NCBI GenBank assembly: GCA_028713995.1
Contig: JAQTNF010000014.1
Location: 1-53,458 of the forward strand
Source: Deltaproteobacteria bacterium
Lineage (GTDB): Bacteria > Myxococcota_A > Polyangia > JAAYKL01
DNA length: 53,458 bases
Direction: 5' to 3'
Shown: positions 21,356 to 30,246 of the stretch, piece by piece
How the letters are laid out: every line of letters begins with the position of its first letter
Numbering within the stretch: the stretch's first letter is position 1
The notes under the pieces: model-generated
What the model was told of the DNA's origin: nothing
What the model saw: only the letters and a program-made list of their open reading frames with translations
Database searches by the model: none
Translations under genes and position numbers: made by a program

Positions 21356-24194
21356 CATCGCAGGGATGCTTGAGCACGAGGCCCAAGGGGCCGACAGCGT
21401 AGATCTCGCCGGCGTCGTTTCCAGAAATGGCGTTGAGCGTGTAGCCCGTGAGGCCCGGATCCTGCGGGCGCCAGGAGGTGCCGTCGAAGCGCACGATGGC
21501 GCCGAGGTGCCCCACGGCCCAAAGGTCGCTCGGGGAGGGGCCCCAGATATCGTTGACATCCTCGCTGATGCCGCTCGCCATGCTCGTCCAGGCGCCGGAG
21601 TCGTAGCCCAGGATCGCGCCGTCCTCCCCTGCGGCGAACAGGCGCCCCGCCCCGTCCGTCCAGACGCTTTGCAGCCGATATCCCGAGTCGCCGAGGACGT
21701 CCGTCCACTCGAATCCGTCGCCGACGAGGAGCCCGCCCTCCTCGCAGGACGCGGCGACCGGTCCCTCGGGCGGCGCCCACACGTCGGTGATCCGGTCGCA
21801 GATCGCGCCGTTCACCATGGTCTGCCACGAGTCCCGGTCCCACCTCGCGATCCTGCCGTGGTCGCCGACCGCGAAGATGGGCCCGACAGGTGCGCCGTCG
21901 AGGCTGCGCAGGAGCGCGTCGACATTTGCCTCGACCACCCACGCGGCGCCGTCGTGGCGAAGGACAACGCTTCCGAAGTCGGCGCTCGGGCGCCCGGGCT
22001 TGCGGCCCACTGCCCGGTAGCCCTCCTGCGTCCATGCGACGTCCGTGAGCACGAGGTCCATCCCGATGTCCACGTCGGTCCACGCCGTACCGTCGAAGCG
22101 CCGGATCCAGGCGCGGCCCTCGGCGGTCCCGCCGTCCTCCGGCTCGTCGTAGAAGTAGCCCACGGCCACGACGTCGTTCTCGCCTCTCCCGGACACGGCC
22201 CACAGCCCTGCCGCTCCGCCGTCCGGCGCGGGCCCGGACCATTCGAGCACCTTCGCCCAGGACACGCCGTCGTAGTGCAGGATCATGGTGCCGCACGCGG
22301 GAGGTGGCTCTCCATCGCCGACGATCCAACACACGTGCCCCACGGCGTAGACGCTGCCCCGGCCTGTCCCCCACAAGGACGTGACGACGAACCCTGGCCC
22401 GTAATCGAAGGAGAACACTGCGTCCATCTGCTGCCACGAGATGCCGTCGTAGTGCAGGATCGTGCTCGCGTCGCCGCCGGCGAAGACGTCGTCCGGCGCG
22501 CTCGCCCACACCGCCTGGAGCCAGGTGTCGGTCGGGGAGGGCATGGCGGTCCAGTCCTGGCCGTCGAAGCGCAGGATCGCGCCGTTCTTCCCGACCGCGA
22601 ACGCCTCGTCTCCGCTCGTCGCGAACACCGCCGACAGGTCGTCCTCGGACGTGCCGTAGGACCGGACCTCGCTCCACATCGCGCCGTCGTAGGTCCAGAT
22701 CACGCCCCCTTTGCCCACGGCGTAGGCCGCATCCGAGGAGGGAACGCTCACGTCCTCGAGGAACGCCATGCCCAGTGCGAGCGCGTTCCAAGACCCGCCG
22801 TCGTAGTGCAGCATCCGGCGCCTCGCGCCCACGGCCCACACGTCGTCGGCTCCTCGCCCATGGATGCGGGCGAGGCCGGCCTCGGGATCGTCGGTCGCGA
22901 GCGCGGTCCGCCACGTCCCGCTTTCGAAACGCAGGACGTCCCCTGCCGCGGTGACGCCGTGCGCCACCGCGCCGCCTGCTCCCCAAAGGCCGGTCACGGT
23001 GTCCTTTGCCGGCGTCGACAGGACAGAGATCCGGCCACCGTCGATCCGCAACACGCCGCCGTTCGTCTGGCCGGCCACCACGACGTCCCGGCCCGGGCTC
23101 CATGCCGACACAAGCTCTGTGACGGCAAAGCCGTTGATGTCGCGCCAGGACGAGCCGTCGAAATGGAGCAGCCTGCCCGTGTCGCCCACCGCGTAAACGT
23201 CGTGCGGGCCCGCTCCCCAGATCGCAGTCAGGTCCCCCTGGCCCCGCTCGGGGAGCTCCGCACGGCTCCAGGACTCCCCGTCCCGATGCAGGACCACCCC
23301 GTAGCTCCCCGCGATCCAGATGTCGCCCGGCCCGCTGCCCCACACGCTCTTGAAGAGGATGTACTCGTCCGTTTCCTCGCCGCACGTCAGGGCGGGATCG
23401 ACGGCGTTCCAGCCGTGCCCGTCGTTTCGCCAGATCGCGCACCGGCTCCCCACGGCCCACGCGTCGCCAGGCCCGCTCGCCCACACGGCTCGCAGATCGG
23501 CATCGATCTCGAGGACCGACCAGCCCTGTCCGTCGAAGCGCGCGACCACGTGGTCGCCCACCACGTGCACGTCGTCCGCTCCGGTGCCGAAGACGCCGTT
23601 CAGATCGTGCAGGCCGACGCCCGCGACCTCGATTTTCCTCCAGCCCGAGCCGTTGAAGCGCAGGATCGTGCCTTCTGATCCGACCGCGTAGATGTCGTTG
23701 GGCCCGCTGCCCCAGATATCGGCGAGCACGGTGTCAGGCGCGATCTCGAGAAAGGTCCAGGTCTTGCCGTCGAAGCGGAAGAGAGCAGAGCCGCTCACGG
23801 CGTAGTCGTCGTCCGGCCCGGCGCGCCAAAGGCCCATGTCCGAATGCGATCCGAAGCCCAGCCCGAGGCCGCTCCTCTCGCGTCGCCAGGTCTTGCCGTC
23901 GAACCGCAGGAAGGCGTCCTTCGAGGAAAGGACGAGGATCTCGTCCGGTCCTCCCCCGGCCACGGCAATGAAGTCCTCGGGCCCGAGAGGGGGGTTGACG
24001 AGCTGCCACCCGTCCGGCGAGCAGCTCGCGGCCACGGGCGGGGCGCCCGAGTCGTCCAGATCCGTGCCGTCACCCGAGCCCGCCGGTCCCGCGTCCCTGC
24101 TTGCGAGCGGTCCCACGTGGTAGCAGCCCGCGAGCGCGGCGAGAGGCAGGCAGGCCGCGAGGATCGCACGCGCAAATGCGGCCGAGGCCGTCAT
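21348..24194 (-). CDS. Large lipoprotein of tandem ~40-50-residue propeller repeats
   Basis: The protein has 948 residues. The ATG at 24194 overlaps the upstream stop (ATGA) and gives a lipoprotein signal with lipobox LAGC (MTASAAFARAILAACLPLAALAGC). A short Asp/Gly-rich linker (~28-55) leads into ~18 repeats with the pattern W(G/A)SGPxDxxAVG..G.ILRFDGxxW, for example GSGPNDIYAVGSEGTILRFNG and ASAPDDVFAGGDASTILHYDG. These are bacterial beta-propeller repeats predicting two or more propellers. It is probably outer-membrane anchored with a binding or adhesive role. A few blades carry Cys pairs (CGEETDEY, CWIVGDGEPPPACG). Translationally coupled to the small protein upstream. Confidence 0.9.
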   Translation of the reverse strand: MTASAAFARAILAACLPLAALAGCYHVGPLASRDAGPAGSGDGTDLDDSGAPPVAASCSPDGWQLVNPPLGPEDFIAVAGGGPDEILVLSSKDAFLRFDGKTWRRERSGLGLGFGSHSDMGLWRAGPDDDYAVSGSALFRFDGKTWTFLEIAPDTVLADIWGSGPNDIYAVGSEGTILRFNGSGWRKIEVAGVGLHDLNGVFGTGADDVHVVGDHVVARFDGQGWSVLEIDADLRAVWASGPGDAWAVGSRCAIWRNDGHGWNAVDPALTCGEETDEYILFKSVWGSGPGDIWIAGSYGVVLHRDGESWSRAELPERGQGDLTAIWGAGPHDVYAVGDTGRLLHFDGSSWRDINGFAVTELVSAWSPGRDVVVAGQTNGGVLRIDGGRISVLSTPAKDTVTGLWGAGGAVAHGVTAAGDVLRFESGTWRTALATDDPEAGLARIHGRGADDVWAVGARRRMLHYDGGSWNALALGMAFLEDVSVPSSDAAYAVGKGGVIWTYDGAMWSEVRSYGTSEDDLSAVFATSGDEAFAVGKNGAILRFDGQDWTAMPSPTDTWLQAVWASAPDDVFAGGDASTILHYDGISWQQMDAVFSFDYGPGFVVTSLWGTGRGSVYAVGHVCWIVGDGEPPPACGTMILHYDGVSWAKVLEWSGPAPDGGAAGLWAVSGRGENDVVAVGYFYDEPEDGGTAEGRAWIRRFDGTAWTDVDIGMDLVLTDVAWTQEGYRAVGRKPGRPSADFGSVVLRHDGAAWVVEANVDALLRSLDGAPVGPIFAVGDHGRIARWDRDSWQTMVNGAICDRITDVWAPPEGPVAASCEEGGLLVGDGFEWTDVLGDSGYRLQSVWTDGAGRLFAAGEDGAILGYDSGAWTSMASGISEDVNDIWGPSPSDLWAVGHLGAIVRFDGTSWRPQDPGLTGYTLNAISGNDAGEIYAVGPLGLVLKHPCDAR

Positions 24195-24424
24195 GCCGGT
24201 TCTCTTCGCGACAGCTCCCACAGGTCGTGCTCCTCGTCGTGGCTCATGAGGTAGGTCGCACCGTCCGCGCACAACAGCTCAAAATATCGGCGGTCGGGCT
24301 CGCGCCAACGGCCGAGCACCTCCTTCACTTCCAGGCGCCTTTCGCCCACGACGAGCGCGCGCGGCGTCTCCTCGCCGCGGTAGCCCGAGTAGCAGACGAC
24401 CTCGACTCTCAAGCTCCCGACCAT
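24191..24424 (-). CDS. Conserved small protein ending DEExDLWEL
   Basis: The protein has 77 residues and starts at the ATG at 24424 after a weak CAGGGG. It is beta-rich: VEVVCYSGYRGEETPRALVVG, RRLEVKEVLGRWREPDRRYFELL, ATYLMSHDEEHDLWELS. Comparable small proteins (a strand-turn-strand fold with a WELxxR ending) are common in deltaproteobacteria, but I know no function. Its TGA overlaps the ATG of the 948-residue lipoprotein, so the pair is co-translated. A residual copy of its C-terminus lies at 21317-21355. Confidence 0.75.
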   Translation of the reverse strand: MVGSLRVEVVCYSGYRGEETPRALVVGERRLEVKEVLGRWREPDRRYFELLCADGATYLMSHDEEHDLWELSRREPA

Positions 24425-24490
24425 CCCCTGGTTGTCCCACCCTCGGTCGAAGCGCCGTTCGGCGCGACGATGGCGTGTGCTCGCTCACCC

Positions 24491-24844
24491 CTATTCGCGC
24501 ACCCGGACGCGCTGCTCGTCCACGATCCACAGGTGCTTGTCGACGGGCTCGGCGGCAAGCGCCGGAAGAAGCGCGGTGAGCACGTCGAGGACGTGGGGTT
24601 TGTCCTGCCGCTCGAGGCGCAGGACGACGATCCCCGTATATTCGGCCGGCGGATAGACCTGGATATTGGCGAAGTGCAGGTCGAGCGTCACGAGCGCGCG
24701 GCCTTCGAATCGGCAAGCCTCGGCCACGCCCTGGTCCACTGCGCCCCCGAGCGCCTGGTCGCCAACGGTCACGGCATCGTGTCCCGCAGCACGCAGCAGC
24801 TGCGCCGCATCGGTCGGCAGGTTCTCGTCGATCTTGAATTTCAT
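24491..24844 (-). CDS. DUF5615 PIN-like toxin
   Basis: The protein has 117 residues. It matches the DUF5615/VapC-like (PIN-fold) family: MKFKIDENLPTDAAQLLR (the acidic DENLP motif), GHDAVTVGDQALGGAVD, and ALVTLDLHFANIQVYPP with the conserved second acidic residue (TLD). Such proteins are predicted ribonuclease toxins. The start overlaps the stop of the DUF433 gene by ATGA, the common antitoxin-then-toxin order. Likely cytosolic. Target RNA unknown. Confidence 0.88.
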   Translation of the reverse strand: MKFKIDENLPTDAAQLLRAAGHDAVTVGDQALGGAVDQGVAEACRFEGRALVTLDLHFANIQVYPPAEYTGIVVLRLERQDKPHVLDVLTALLPALAAEPVDKHLWIVDEQRVRVRE

Positions 24845-25074
24845 GCCGTGCGCTTGATGGGAAGCACGTGCTCGCGCGCGATCTCGGCGGCGTACCCCAT
24901 CGCGGCGCGGATGTCGTCGAGACAGAGGGGCGGGTAGCTCTTGACGATCTCCTCGGGCGACAGACCGGCCGCGAGGTTGTCAAGCACGACCGAGACCGGG
25001 ATGCGCGTGCCGCGGATACACGCCTGCCCGTGGCAGATCACGGCATTTGACGTGATGTGTTCTTTCCAGTCCAT
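24841..25074 (-). CDS. DUF433 family antitoxin
   Basis: The protein has 77 residues, starting at the ATG at 25074 after ATGGAGGC. Typical DUF433: MDWKEHITSNAVICHGQACI, RGTRIPVSVVLDNLAAG, LSPEEIVKSYPPLCLDDI, RAAMGYAAE. This is a helix-turn-helix-like fold used as the antitoxin of DUF5615 toxins; it should neutralise the toxin and autoregulate. An extended -10 promoter at 25126-25134 precedes it, and an imperfect CGTCGTGAAC/GTCGTCG-rich stretch in the leader could hold an operator. Confidence 0.88.
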   Translation of the reverse strand: MDWKEHITSNAVICHGQACIRGTRIPVSVVLDNLAAGLSPEEIVKSYPPLCLDDIRAAMGYAAEIAREHVLPIKRTA

Positions 25075-25125
25075 GCTTGCCTCCATCATCCCTGACGGCC
25101 GTCGCAAGAGGCGGTCGTCGTGAAC

Positions 25126-25134
25126 ACTATACCA
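25126..25134 (-). promoter_or_regulatory. Extended -10 promoter of the DUF433/DUF5615 pair
   Basis: The minus strand reads TGG-TATAGT (25134-25126). With a start site ~6-7 bases downstream, the leader to the antitoxin ATG at 25074 is ~45 bases and includes the GGAGG. There is no convincing -35, as is usual for extended -10 promoters. Confidence 0.4.
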
Positions 25135-25203
25135 CACAGCGGGATCGTGCGCGGACCAAGGACGAAGGCAACGCGGGAATCACAAAGACCCCACAATGAC
25201 GGC

Positions 25204-25845
25204 CTACGGCAGGATCTCGGCGTTCTTGATGTAGTCGAGCTTGGGGAACTTGCTTTTGAGGTACGAGGCGCCCTGCGTGCCGATCATCTGCTGGCTGGGG
25301 CCGTTGCCGCTGGGCGCGCCCTCGCCGTACTCGTTGTAGAGGGCGTCCACCGCGGCCATGTCGCGCACCTTGCCGAACGGCGCGAAGCCCATGCGGTCGA
25401 GCGACTTGTTGTTCGCGAAGTTGATGAAGAACTGGGTGGTACGGCTGTTCGGGCCGGCCATGGCGAAGGTCGCCATGCCGCGCGCGTTGCTCTGCTTGAC
25501 CGGATCGTCGTTGATGGGCCTCGCGCGCCACTTCTTGTTGAGCTGCGGCTTGCCCGAGAGCCCCGCCTGCGCCATGAAACCCTTGAGCACCCTGAAGAAC
25601 GCCACGTCCGTGTAGAAACCGGACCTGACGAGCGTGTAGAAGCGGTCCGCGCCCAGCGGCGCCCACTCGCGCGTCACGTCGATGATCACGTCGCCCTTGG
25701 TGGTGACGAGCTTGACCGCGAACGTGGCCGGGGCCTGCTCGTCCTTGTCGGAGTCCTGCGCGTCGGATTTGGCTCCCGCAACCGCGAATCCGGCGGCGAC
25801 GAGCAGCGAAACGATGACGGCGGCTATGGTCAGATGGTTCTTCAT
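25204..25845 (-). CDS. Exported cyclophilin-type peptidyl-prolyl isomerase
   Basis: The protein has 213 residues. The ATG at 25845 follows GGAGGA. A signal peptide (MKNHLTIAAVIVSLLVAAGFAVAGA) is followed by an Asp/Ser/Lys linker, then a cyclophilin domain (~43-213): LVTTKGDVIIDVTREWAP, the active-site FFRVLKGFMAQAGL (Arg of FxR), MATFAMAGPNSRTTQFFINF and FAPFGKV. It catalyses cis/trans isomerisation of X-Pro bonds, probably assisting folding in the periplasm. The family's GG after the FMxQ is AG here, a conservative change. Divergent from truB. Confidence 0.92.
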   Translation of the reverse strand: MKNHLTIAAVIVSLLVAAGFAVAGAKSDAQDSDKDEQAPATFAVKLVTTKGDVIIDVTREWAPLGADRFYTLVRSGFYTDVAFFRVLKGFMAQAGLSGKPQLNKKWRARPINDDPVKQSNARGMATFAMAGPNSRTTQFFINFANNKSLDRMGFAPFGKVRDMAAVDALYNEYGEGAPSGNGPSQQMIGTQGASYLKSKFPKLDYIKNAEILP

Positions 25846-25862
25846 GGCGTCCTCCGTTGTGT

Positions 25863-25892
25863 CCTGTTGGCCCCGATCCTGTTGGCCCCGAT
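25863..25892. repeat. Perfect 15-bp tandem duplication in a divergent promoter region
   Basis: CCTGTTGGCCCCGAT occurs twice without a gap (25863-25877 and 25878-25892), in the 85 bases between the divergent cyclophilin and truB starts. It is either a recent slippage duplication or a doubled protein-binding site. Confidence 0.7.
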
Positions 25893-25930
25893 TCTAGCCG
25901 CTTTTCGCCGAAAAGGTCTACACTCGCCCG

Positions 25931-26827
25931 ATGGACGGCGTCCTGCTCATCGACAAGCCCGTGGGCCCGACCTCGTTCGACGTGGTGCGCGACGTGCGCA
26001 GGTGGGCGCGCGAGCGCAAGGCCGGCCACGCGGGCACGCTCGACCCGCTCGCGTCCGGGCTGCTCGCGGTGTGCCTGGGCGAGGCCACCAAGCTCGTGCC
26101 GTTCCTCCAGGACGGCTCGAAGCGCTACCTCGCGCGCTTGGCGCTCGGCTCGGCCACGGACACGGACGACCTGGAAGGGCGCGTGATCCGGGAGGCGTCC
26201 GTGCCGCCCCTTGATCGCAGCGTGGTGGAGGCCGCGCTCGTCCGGTTCGTGGGGATCGTGAGGCAGGTGCCGCCCGCGTACAGCGCGCTCAAGCTGAAAG
26301 GAGTGCGGCTCTACGACAGGGCGCGCCGCGGCGAGCCCGTGACTCCCGAGGCCCGCGAGGTGGAGATCCACCGCATCGCGCTCGTGGCCCTCGGGCCCGA
26401 CTGGCTCGAGCTCGACGTGCGTTGCGGCAAGGGCACGTACATCCGCTCGCTCGCCCGCGACGTCGCCCGCTCGCTCGGCACGTGCGGGCACCTCGAGAGC
26501 CTGCGGCGCCTCGCGTCCTCGGGGTTCGACGTGGGCGAGGCCGCGCCCCCGGAGCGCATCGAGGCCGCGTCTCGCGAGGGCCGTCTCGACGCGCTCGTGA
26601 TCCCGCTTGCGCGGGCGCTGCGCTACGCTCCAATCGTGGAGGTCGGCGACGTGGACGCGGCCAGGGTGTTGAACGGCCAGACGCTGCCGCTCGGCGCGGG
26701 GCAAGGCCCCGGGGAGGGTGCGCTCGTGCGCATCGTGGACAGCCAGGGCCGGCTGCTCGCGGTGTCGCGAATCGAGGCCGGGTACGAGGGGAACGTGATG
26801 CGGCCGCAACGGGGCTTTCGCCCGTAG
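25931..26827 (+). CDS. truB: tRNA pseudouridine(55) synthase TruB
   Basis: The protein has 298 residues. TruB converts U55 of the T-loop to pseudouridine in most tRNAs. Signature: GVLLIDKPVGPTSFDVV, then AGHAGTLDPLASGLL with the catalytic Asp38, VPPAYSALKLKGVRLYDRARRG, and DVRCGKGTYIRSLARD. The start at 25931 gives the standard N-terminus, though no SD is visible. truB is usually near infB/rbfA, but not here. Convergent with the S41 peptidase gene, 10 bases apart. Confidence 0.97.
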   Translation: MDGVLLIDKPVGPTSFDVVRDVRRWARERKAGHAGTLDPLASGLLAVCLGEATKLVPFLQDGSKRYLARLALGSATDTDDLEGRVIREASVPPLDRSVVEAALVRFVGIVRQVPPAYSALKLKGVRLYDRARRGEPVTPEAREVEIHRIALVALGPDWLELDVRCGKGTYIRSLARDVARSLGTCGHLESLRRLASSGFDVGEAAPPERIEAASREGRLDALVIPLARALRYAPIVEVGDVDAARVLNGQTLPLGAGQGPGEGALVRIVDSQGRLLAVSRIEAGYEGNVMRPQRGFRP

Positions 26828-26837
26828 GAGCGCCGCG

Positions 26838-29708
26838 TCACGGGACGGGCACGACGCCGAGCGGCTGCGGCTCGCCCTTGGGTGTGCGCGCGTTCACGAA
26901 GGGCATGCCGTCGTCGCGGTCCCGGCGCACCGCGACGATCTCTCGGCTCTCGAGGTCCGCGTCCTCCTCGGCCACCACCGTGATGTAATTCTGGCCGTCC
27001 TTGAGCGGGATCTCCGCGTCGAAATCCAGGGTGGCCTTGCCGGACTTGTCCGGGTTGGGCTTGAAGTAGACCTTGTCCTCGCCCACGAACACGTACACGT
27101 CGCGCACTCTCCTCTCGTCCGAGGCCCGGCCCCGCAAGCTGATCTTCCCGTCGCGGACCACGGGCGCGACCGGATCGAGGGCCAACGCCGGCGGGCCGCT
27201 GAGCGGCAGGCTTTGAGGCACCACGACCTTCGTCGCCGGTTGGCCCGCGGATCCCGCCTTGATCACGGAAAGAGAGATCTTCTCAACGCAGTACACGCGC
27301 AGATCGAGATCGACCACGGCCAGCTCGAAGCGCGCCGCGTCTCCCGCGAACGACGGCTTCACCTCGAACGAGAAGCTGAGCCGCCTTCGCTCGCCCGGCA
27401 GGAGCTTGCGCAGGTCCTCGCGGCCCTTGGTGATGAAGACCTGTTCGCCCGAGAGGTTCTTCAGGGTCGCGTAGGTCGCGAGCGACGGGCCGGCGCCGCG
27501 GTTCTCCACGTCGACGGTGAGCGCCACGGTCTCGCCCTTCTCGATGCGGCCGTCGCCGTTGCCCGAGGCCGAGTCGTCGACCGCGTAGCCGTAAGCGAAG
27601 CGCGGCCGCGGCATGGCGTCCACGGCGAAGCGCACGGCCACGGGCCTCACCACGCGCCCCTTGGCCTCCACGAACGAAAGCCTCGCGTCGTCGACCCGCG
27701 AGATCGAGTCCTTGGGCAGCTTGAACCTGATCTCGCGCTCAACGGTCTCGCCCGGCGCCACCTTTCCGAAGGCGATCTCCTGATCGTCGAGGGAGCGCAG
27801 ATCGGATCGGGACGAGGCGTGCAGCCGGTAGAGCGTGCCGGGCCCGCCGTTCATGACCTTGACCGCGATGGCGCCGCGCGTCCCCGCAGTGAAGCGGCCC
27901 CCATTCGAAGGTCGCGCCTCGACCCGCACATCGGCGGACTGGCCATCGTCGCCCACGCGCCAGTCGATGCCCATCTTCCCGAGGGCCGCGGCCAGGTGGT
28001 CCGCCTCCTTGGCGCCCTGCTCGGCCACGACCTCGGCGACGACGCCGCGATCGACGATCGGCTTCGCGGTCCGGGCCAGCTCGAGCGCCAGATCGCGCGC
28101 GAACTCCACCTCGAAGTCCGGCTCGAACGGGCGCCCCTCGCCCATCGGCGGCTCGGGCACCCCCGCGTCCGCGTCGCCTTCGGGCCCGACCCGATCGGCC
28201 TTGGGCGTCCACAGGTACTCGAGCCGGGCCGCGGACTTCGACACGGCGCCCTTGGCCCGGCCGTCCTCGATGTGGTGGTCGAGATCGCTCTCGCGCCACT
28301 CGGCCCCGGCCTCGAGCTCGAGCATGTCCTTGTCCGCGCGCAAGGGAACGGTCTCCACATCCGGCACCACGCCCACGGACTGGATCGAGACGTCGCCGGG
28401 CGTGAGGTACTGGGCCGTCGTGAGCTTGAGCGCCGAGCCGTCCTGGAAGTCGAAGAGCGACTGCACCGAGCCCTTGCCGAAGGTGCGCTGGCCCACCACC
28501 ACGCCCCGCCCGTTGCTCTGCAGGGCGGCGGCCACGATCTCCGAGGCGCTCGCGCTGCCCGCGTTGACGAGCATCACCACCGGGTACGCGGGCTCGTCGC
28601 CGTCGTCGGCCGCGCGGCTCACGTCGCGCTCGGCCGGGCCCTGACCCGCGGTGGTCACGATGACGCCGCTCTTCAGGAACAGGTCGCACACCTCGACCGC
28701 GGCCTCGAGCAGGCCCCCGGGGTTGTTGCGCATGTCGAGGACCAGGCCGCGGATGCCCTCCTTGCCGAACTCGTCGAGCCGTTTCTTCAAGTGCTCGGCC
28801 GTGTTGCCCTGGAAGTCCTTGATGCGCACGTAGCCCACCTGGCCGGGCAGGACCGCCACCGGATCGACGCTCTTCACCTCCACGATGGCACGCACCACGT
28901 CGAAGCGCCGCGGCTCGTCCCAGCCCTTGCGCAGGACGTAGAGGGTGACGGTCGTGCCGGGATCGCCGCGCAGCAGGCCCACGGCGTCGTTGAGCGGCAG
29001 GTTGACGGTGGAGATTTCGCCGATCTTGACGATCTGGTCGCCTGCCTTGAGGCCCGCGCGGGACGCGGGCGTGCCGTCGAAGGGCGAGATGACCGTGAGC
29101 ACGCCGTCGCGGATGGAGATGACGATGCCCAAGCCCCCGAACTTGCCCTGGGTCTTGTCCTTCATGTCGCGGTAGACCTCGGGAGAGAGCAGCTGGGAGT
29201 GCGGGTCGAGGGTCTGCAGCATGCCGTTGACGGCCGTGTACTCCACGTCCTCGAGCTTGGCGTCGTCCGGGCCAAGGCCGCTCTTCAGGAACGAGAAGAT
29301 GTCCTTGAAGCGCTTGAGCAGGATCCACGGGGAGCTCACGTCGCTCGTGGGGTAGCTCCGCTCCTGAGCGCCGAGCCGCACCACGAGGGCGTCCTTGTCC
29401 TCGCGCACGATGACCTTGGCCACCTGGCCCTGCACCGCACGCATGGCTCCCACGAGCATGGCCCGCGGCGACACACGGCTCGGGTCGATGTAGCGCTTCT
29501 GCACCAGGTTGATGGTGCGGTACATGGCCGTGAGCGACTGCATCTCGGCCGGGACCCTGGTCGCGTCGGTCTCCTTCTCGACCGCCTCGCGATCCGGATC
29601 GATGAAGAGCCCGGTCCGGCCCGGGCTGAAGAACGTCAGGTACGTCGCCAGGGCCAGGATGGCTCCGGCCGCGAGCGGGCCTGCGATTCTCGTGGCTCTT
29701 TTGACCAT
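26838..29708 (-). CDS. PDZ-containing S41 (C-terminal processing) peptidase with long C-terminal extension
   Basis: The protein has 956 residues. One N-terminal membrane segment (~10-28) suggests an inner-membrane-anchored periplasmic protease. A PDZ domain lies at ~188-275 (FGGLGIVISIRDGVLTV, SRAGLKAGDQIVKIG), and the S41 core at ~285-480 has KDFQGN, LVLDMRNNPGGLL, the nucleophile Ser387 in NAGSASASE and the general-base Lys412 in FGKGSVQ (25 residues apart, as in Prc and D1P). The extra ~470 residues contain two CARDB/NPCBM-like beta domains (GDGRIEKGETVALTVDVENRGAG) and a C-terminal Ig-like region. This architecture recurs in myxobacteria (MXAN_5808-type peptidases). The substrate is unknown; tail-specific processing of envelope proteins is likely. 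Confidence 0.92.
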   Translation of the reverse strand: MVKRATRIAGPLAAGAILALATYLTFFSPGRTGLFIDPDREAVEKETDATRVPAEMQSLTAMYRTINLVQKRYIDPSRVSPRAMLVGAMRAVQGQVAKVIVREDKDALVVRLGAQERSYPTSDVSSPWILLKRFKDIFSFLKSGLGPDDAKLEDVEYTAVNGMLQTLDPHSQLLSPEVYRDMKDKTQGKFGGLGIVISIRDGVLTVISPFDGTPASRAGLKAGDQIVKIGEISTVNLPLNDAVGLLRGDPGTTVTLYVLRKGWDEPRRFDVVRAIVEVKSVDPVAVLPGQVGYVRIKDFQGNTAEHLKKRLDEFGKEGIRGLVLDMRNNPGGLLEAAVEVCDLFLKSGVIVTTAGQGPAERDVSRAADDGDEPAYPVVMLVNAGSASASEIVAAALQSNGRGVVVGQRTFGKGSVQSLFDFQDGSALKLTTAQYLTPGDVSIQSVGVVPDVETVPLRADKDMLELEAGAEWRESDLDHHIEDGRAKGAVSKSAARLEYLWTPKADRVGPEGDADAGVPEPPMGEGRPFEPDFEVEFARDLALELARTAKPIVDRGVVAEVVAEQGAKEADHLAAALGKMGIDWRVGDDGQSADVRVEARPSNGGRFTAGTRGAIAVKVMNGGPGTLYRLHASSRSDLRSLDDQEIAFGKVAPGETVEREIRFKLPKDSISRVDDARLSFVEAKGRVVRPVAVRFAVDAMPRPRFAYGYAVDDSASGNGDGRIEKGETVALTVDVENRGAGPSLATYATLKNLSGEQVFITKGREDLRKLLPGERRRLSFSFEVKPSFAGDAARFELAVVDLDLRVYCVEKISLSVIKAGSAGQPATKVVVPQSLPLSGPPALALDPVAPVVRDGKISLRGRASDERRVRDVYVFVGEDKVYFKPNPDKSGKATLDFDAEIPLKDGQNYITVVAEEDADLESREIVAVRRDRDDGMPFVNARTPKGEPQPLGVVPVP

Positions 29709-29881
29709 GAGGGAAGGCAGTATAAGGGCGGGCCGGTGGCGTGTCTACGAGCGCTTGGCCCGTTTTGTCGCCGGGAACCGATCTCTCGCGCTCAAGGAAA
29801 TCCTCCAGCGCCTTTTTTTTGTGCGCAAGGCCCAAAAGGTGGATCGTGAGGTCAAAGGGGGGAGGCGCGACGGGAGGTGAC

Positions 29882-30187
29882 ATGGCCTACACCATTCGTG
29901 CTTATGAGCGGGCGGACTTGCCCTTGTCCGAGCGGCTGCCGTCCTTAATCCGCCGGTTCCCGTGCCTGAAGGGAGCCAAGGGCATCGACCCCTGGGACGC
30001 GGACGCGTTCTACGCCTGGATCACGGCCCAGGGCGCGAACGGCCCGGCCTTCCACGCGGGCCATCTGGCCTTGAACCTGCACGGCCCCGGACCGTGGCAG
30101 CCGTTCGACGCCATCGCCGCGGCCCGGGCGTGGGGCGAGAAGGACCGCGAGGTCTTCGTGAACTGGATGCGCGTCTGGAGGTTCTGA
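29882..30187 (+). CDS. Conserved-looking hypothetical small protein
   Basis: The protein has 101 residues, starting at the ATG at 29882 after GGGAGGTGA; the longer upstream frame lacks an SD. No signal peptide or membrane segment. It is rich in aromatic and charged residues (IDPWDADAFYAWIT, GPGPWQPFDAIAAARAWGEKDREVFVNWMRVW) and looks like a small soluble helical protein. I do not recognise a family. Divergent from the S41 peptidase and 59 bases upstream of the GAF histidine kinase, possibly on the same transcript. Confidence 0.75.
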   Translation: MAYTIRAYERADLPLSERLPSLIRRFPCLKGAKGIDPWDADAFYAWITAQGANGPAFHAGHLALNLHGPGPWQPFDAIAAARAWGEKDREVFVNWMRVWRF

Positions 30188-30246
30188 CTCGGTGCCGCGG
30201 CCCGGGCCTCGATTGACGACCCGTTGAGCCGTCGCTAACAACGGAA

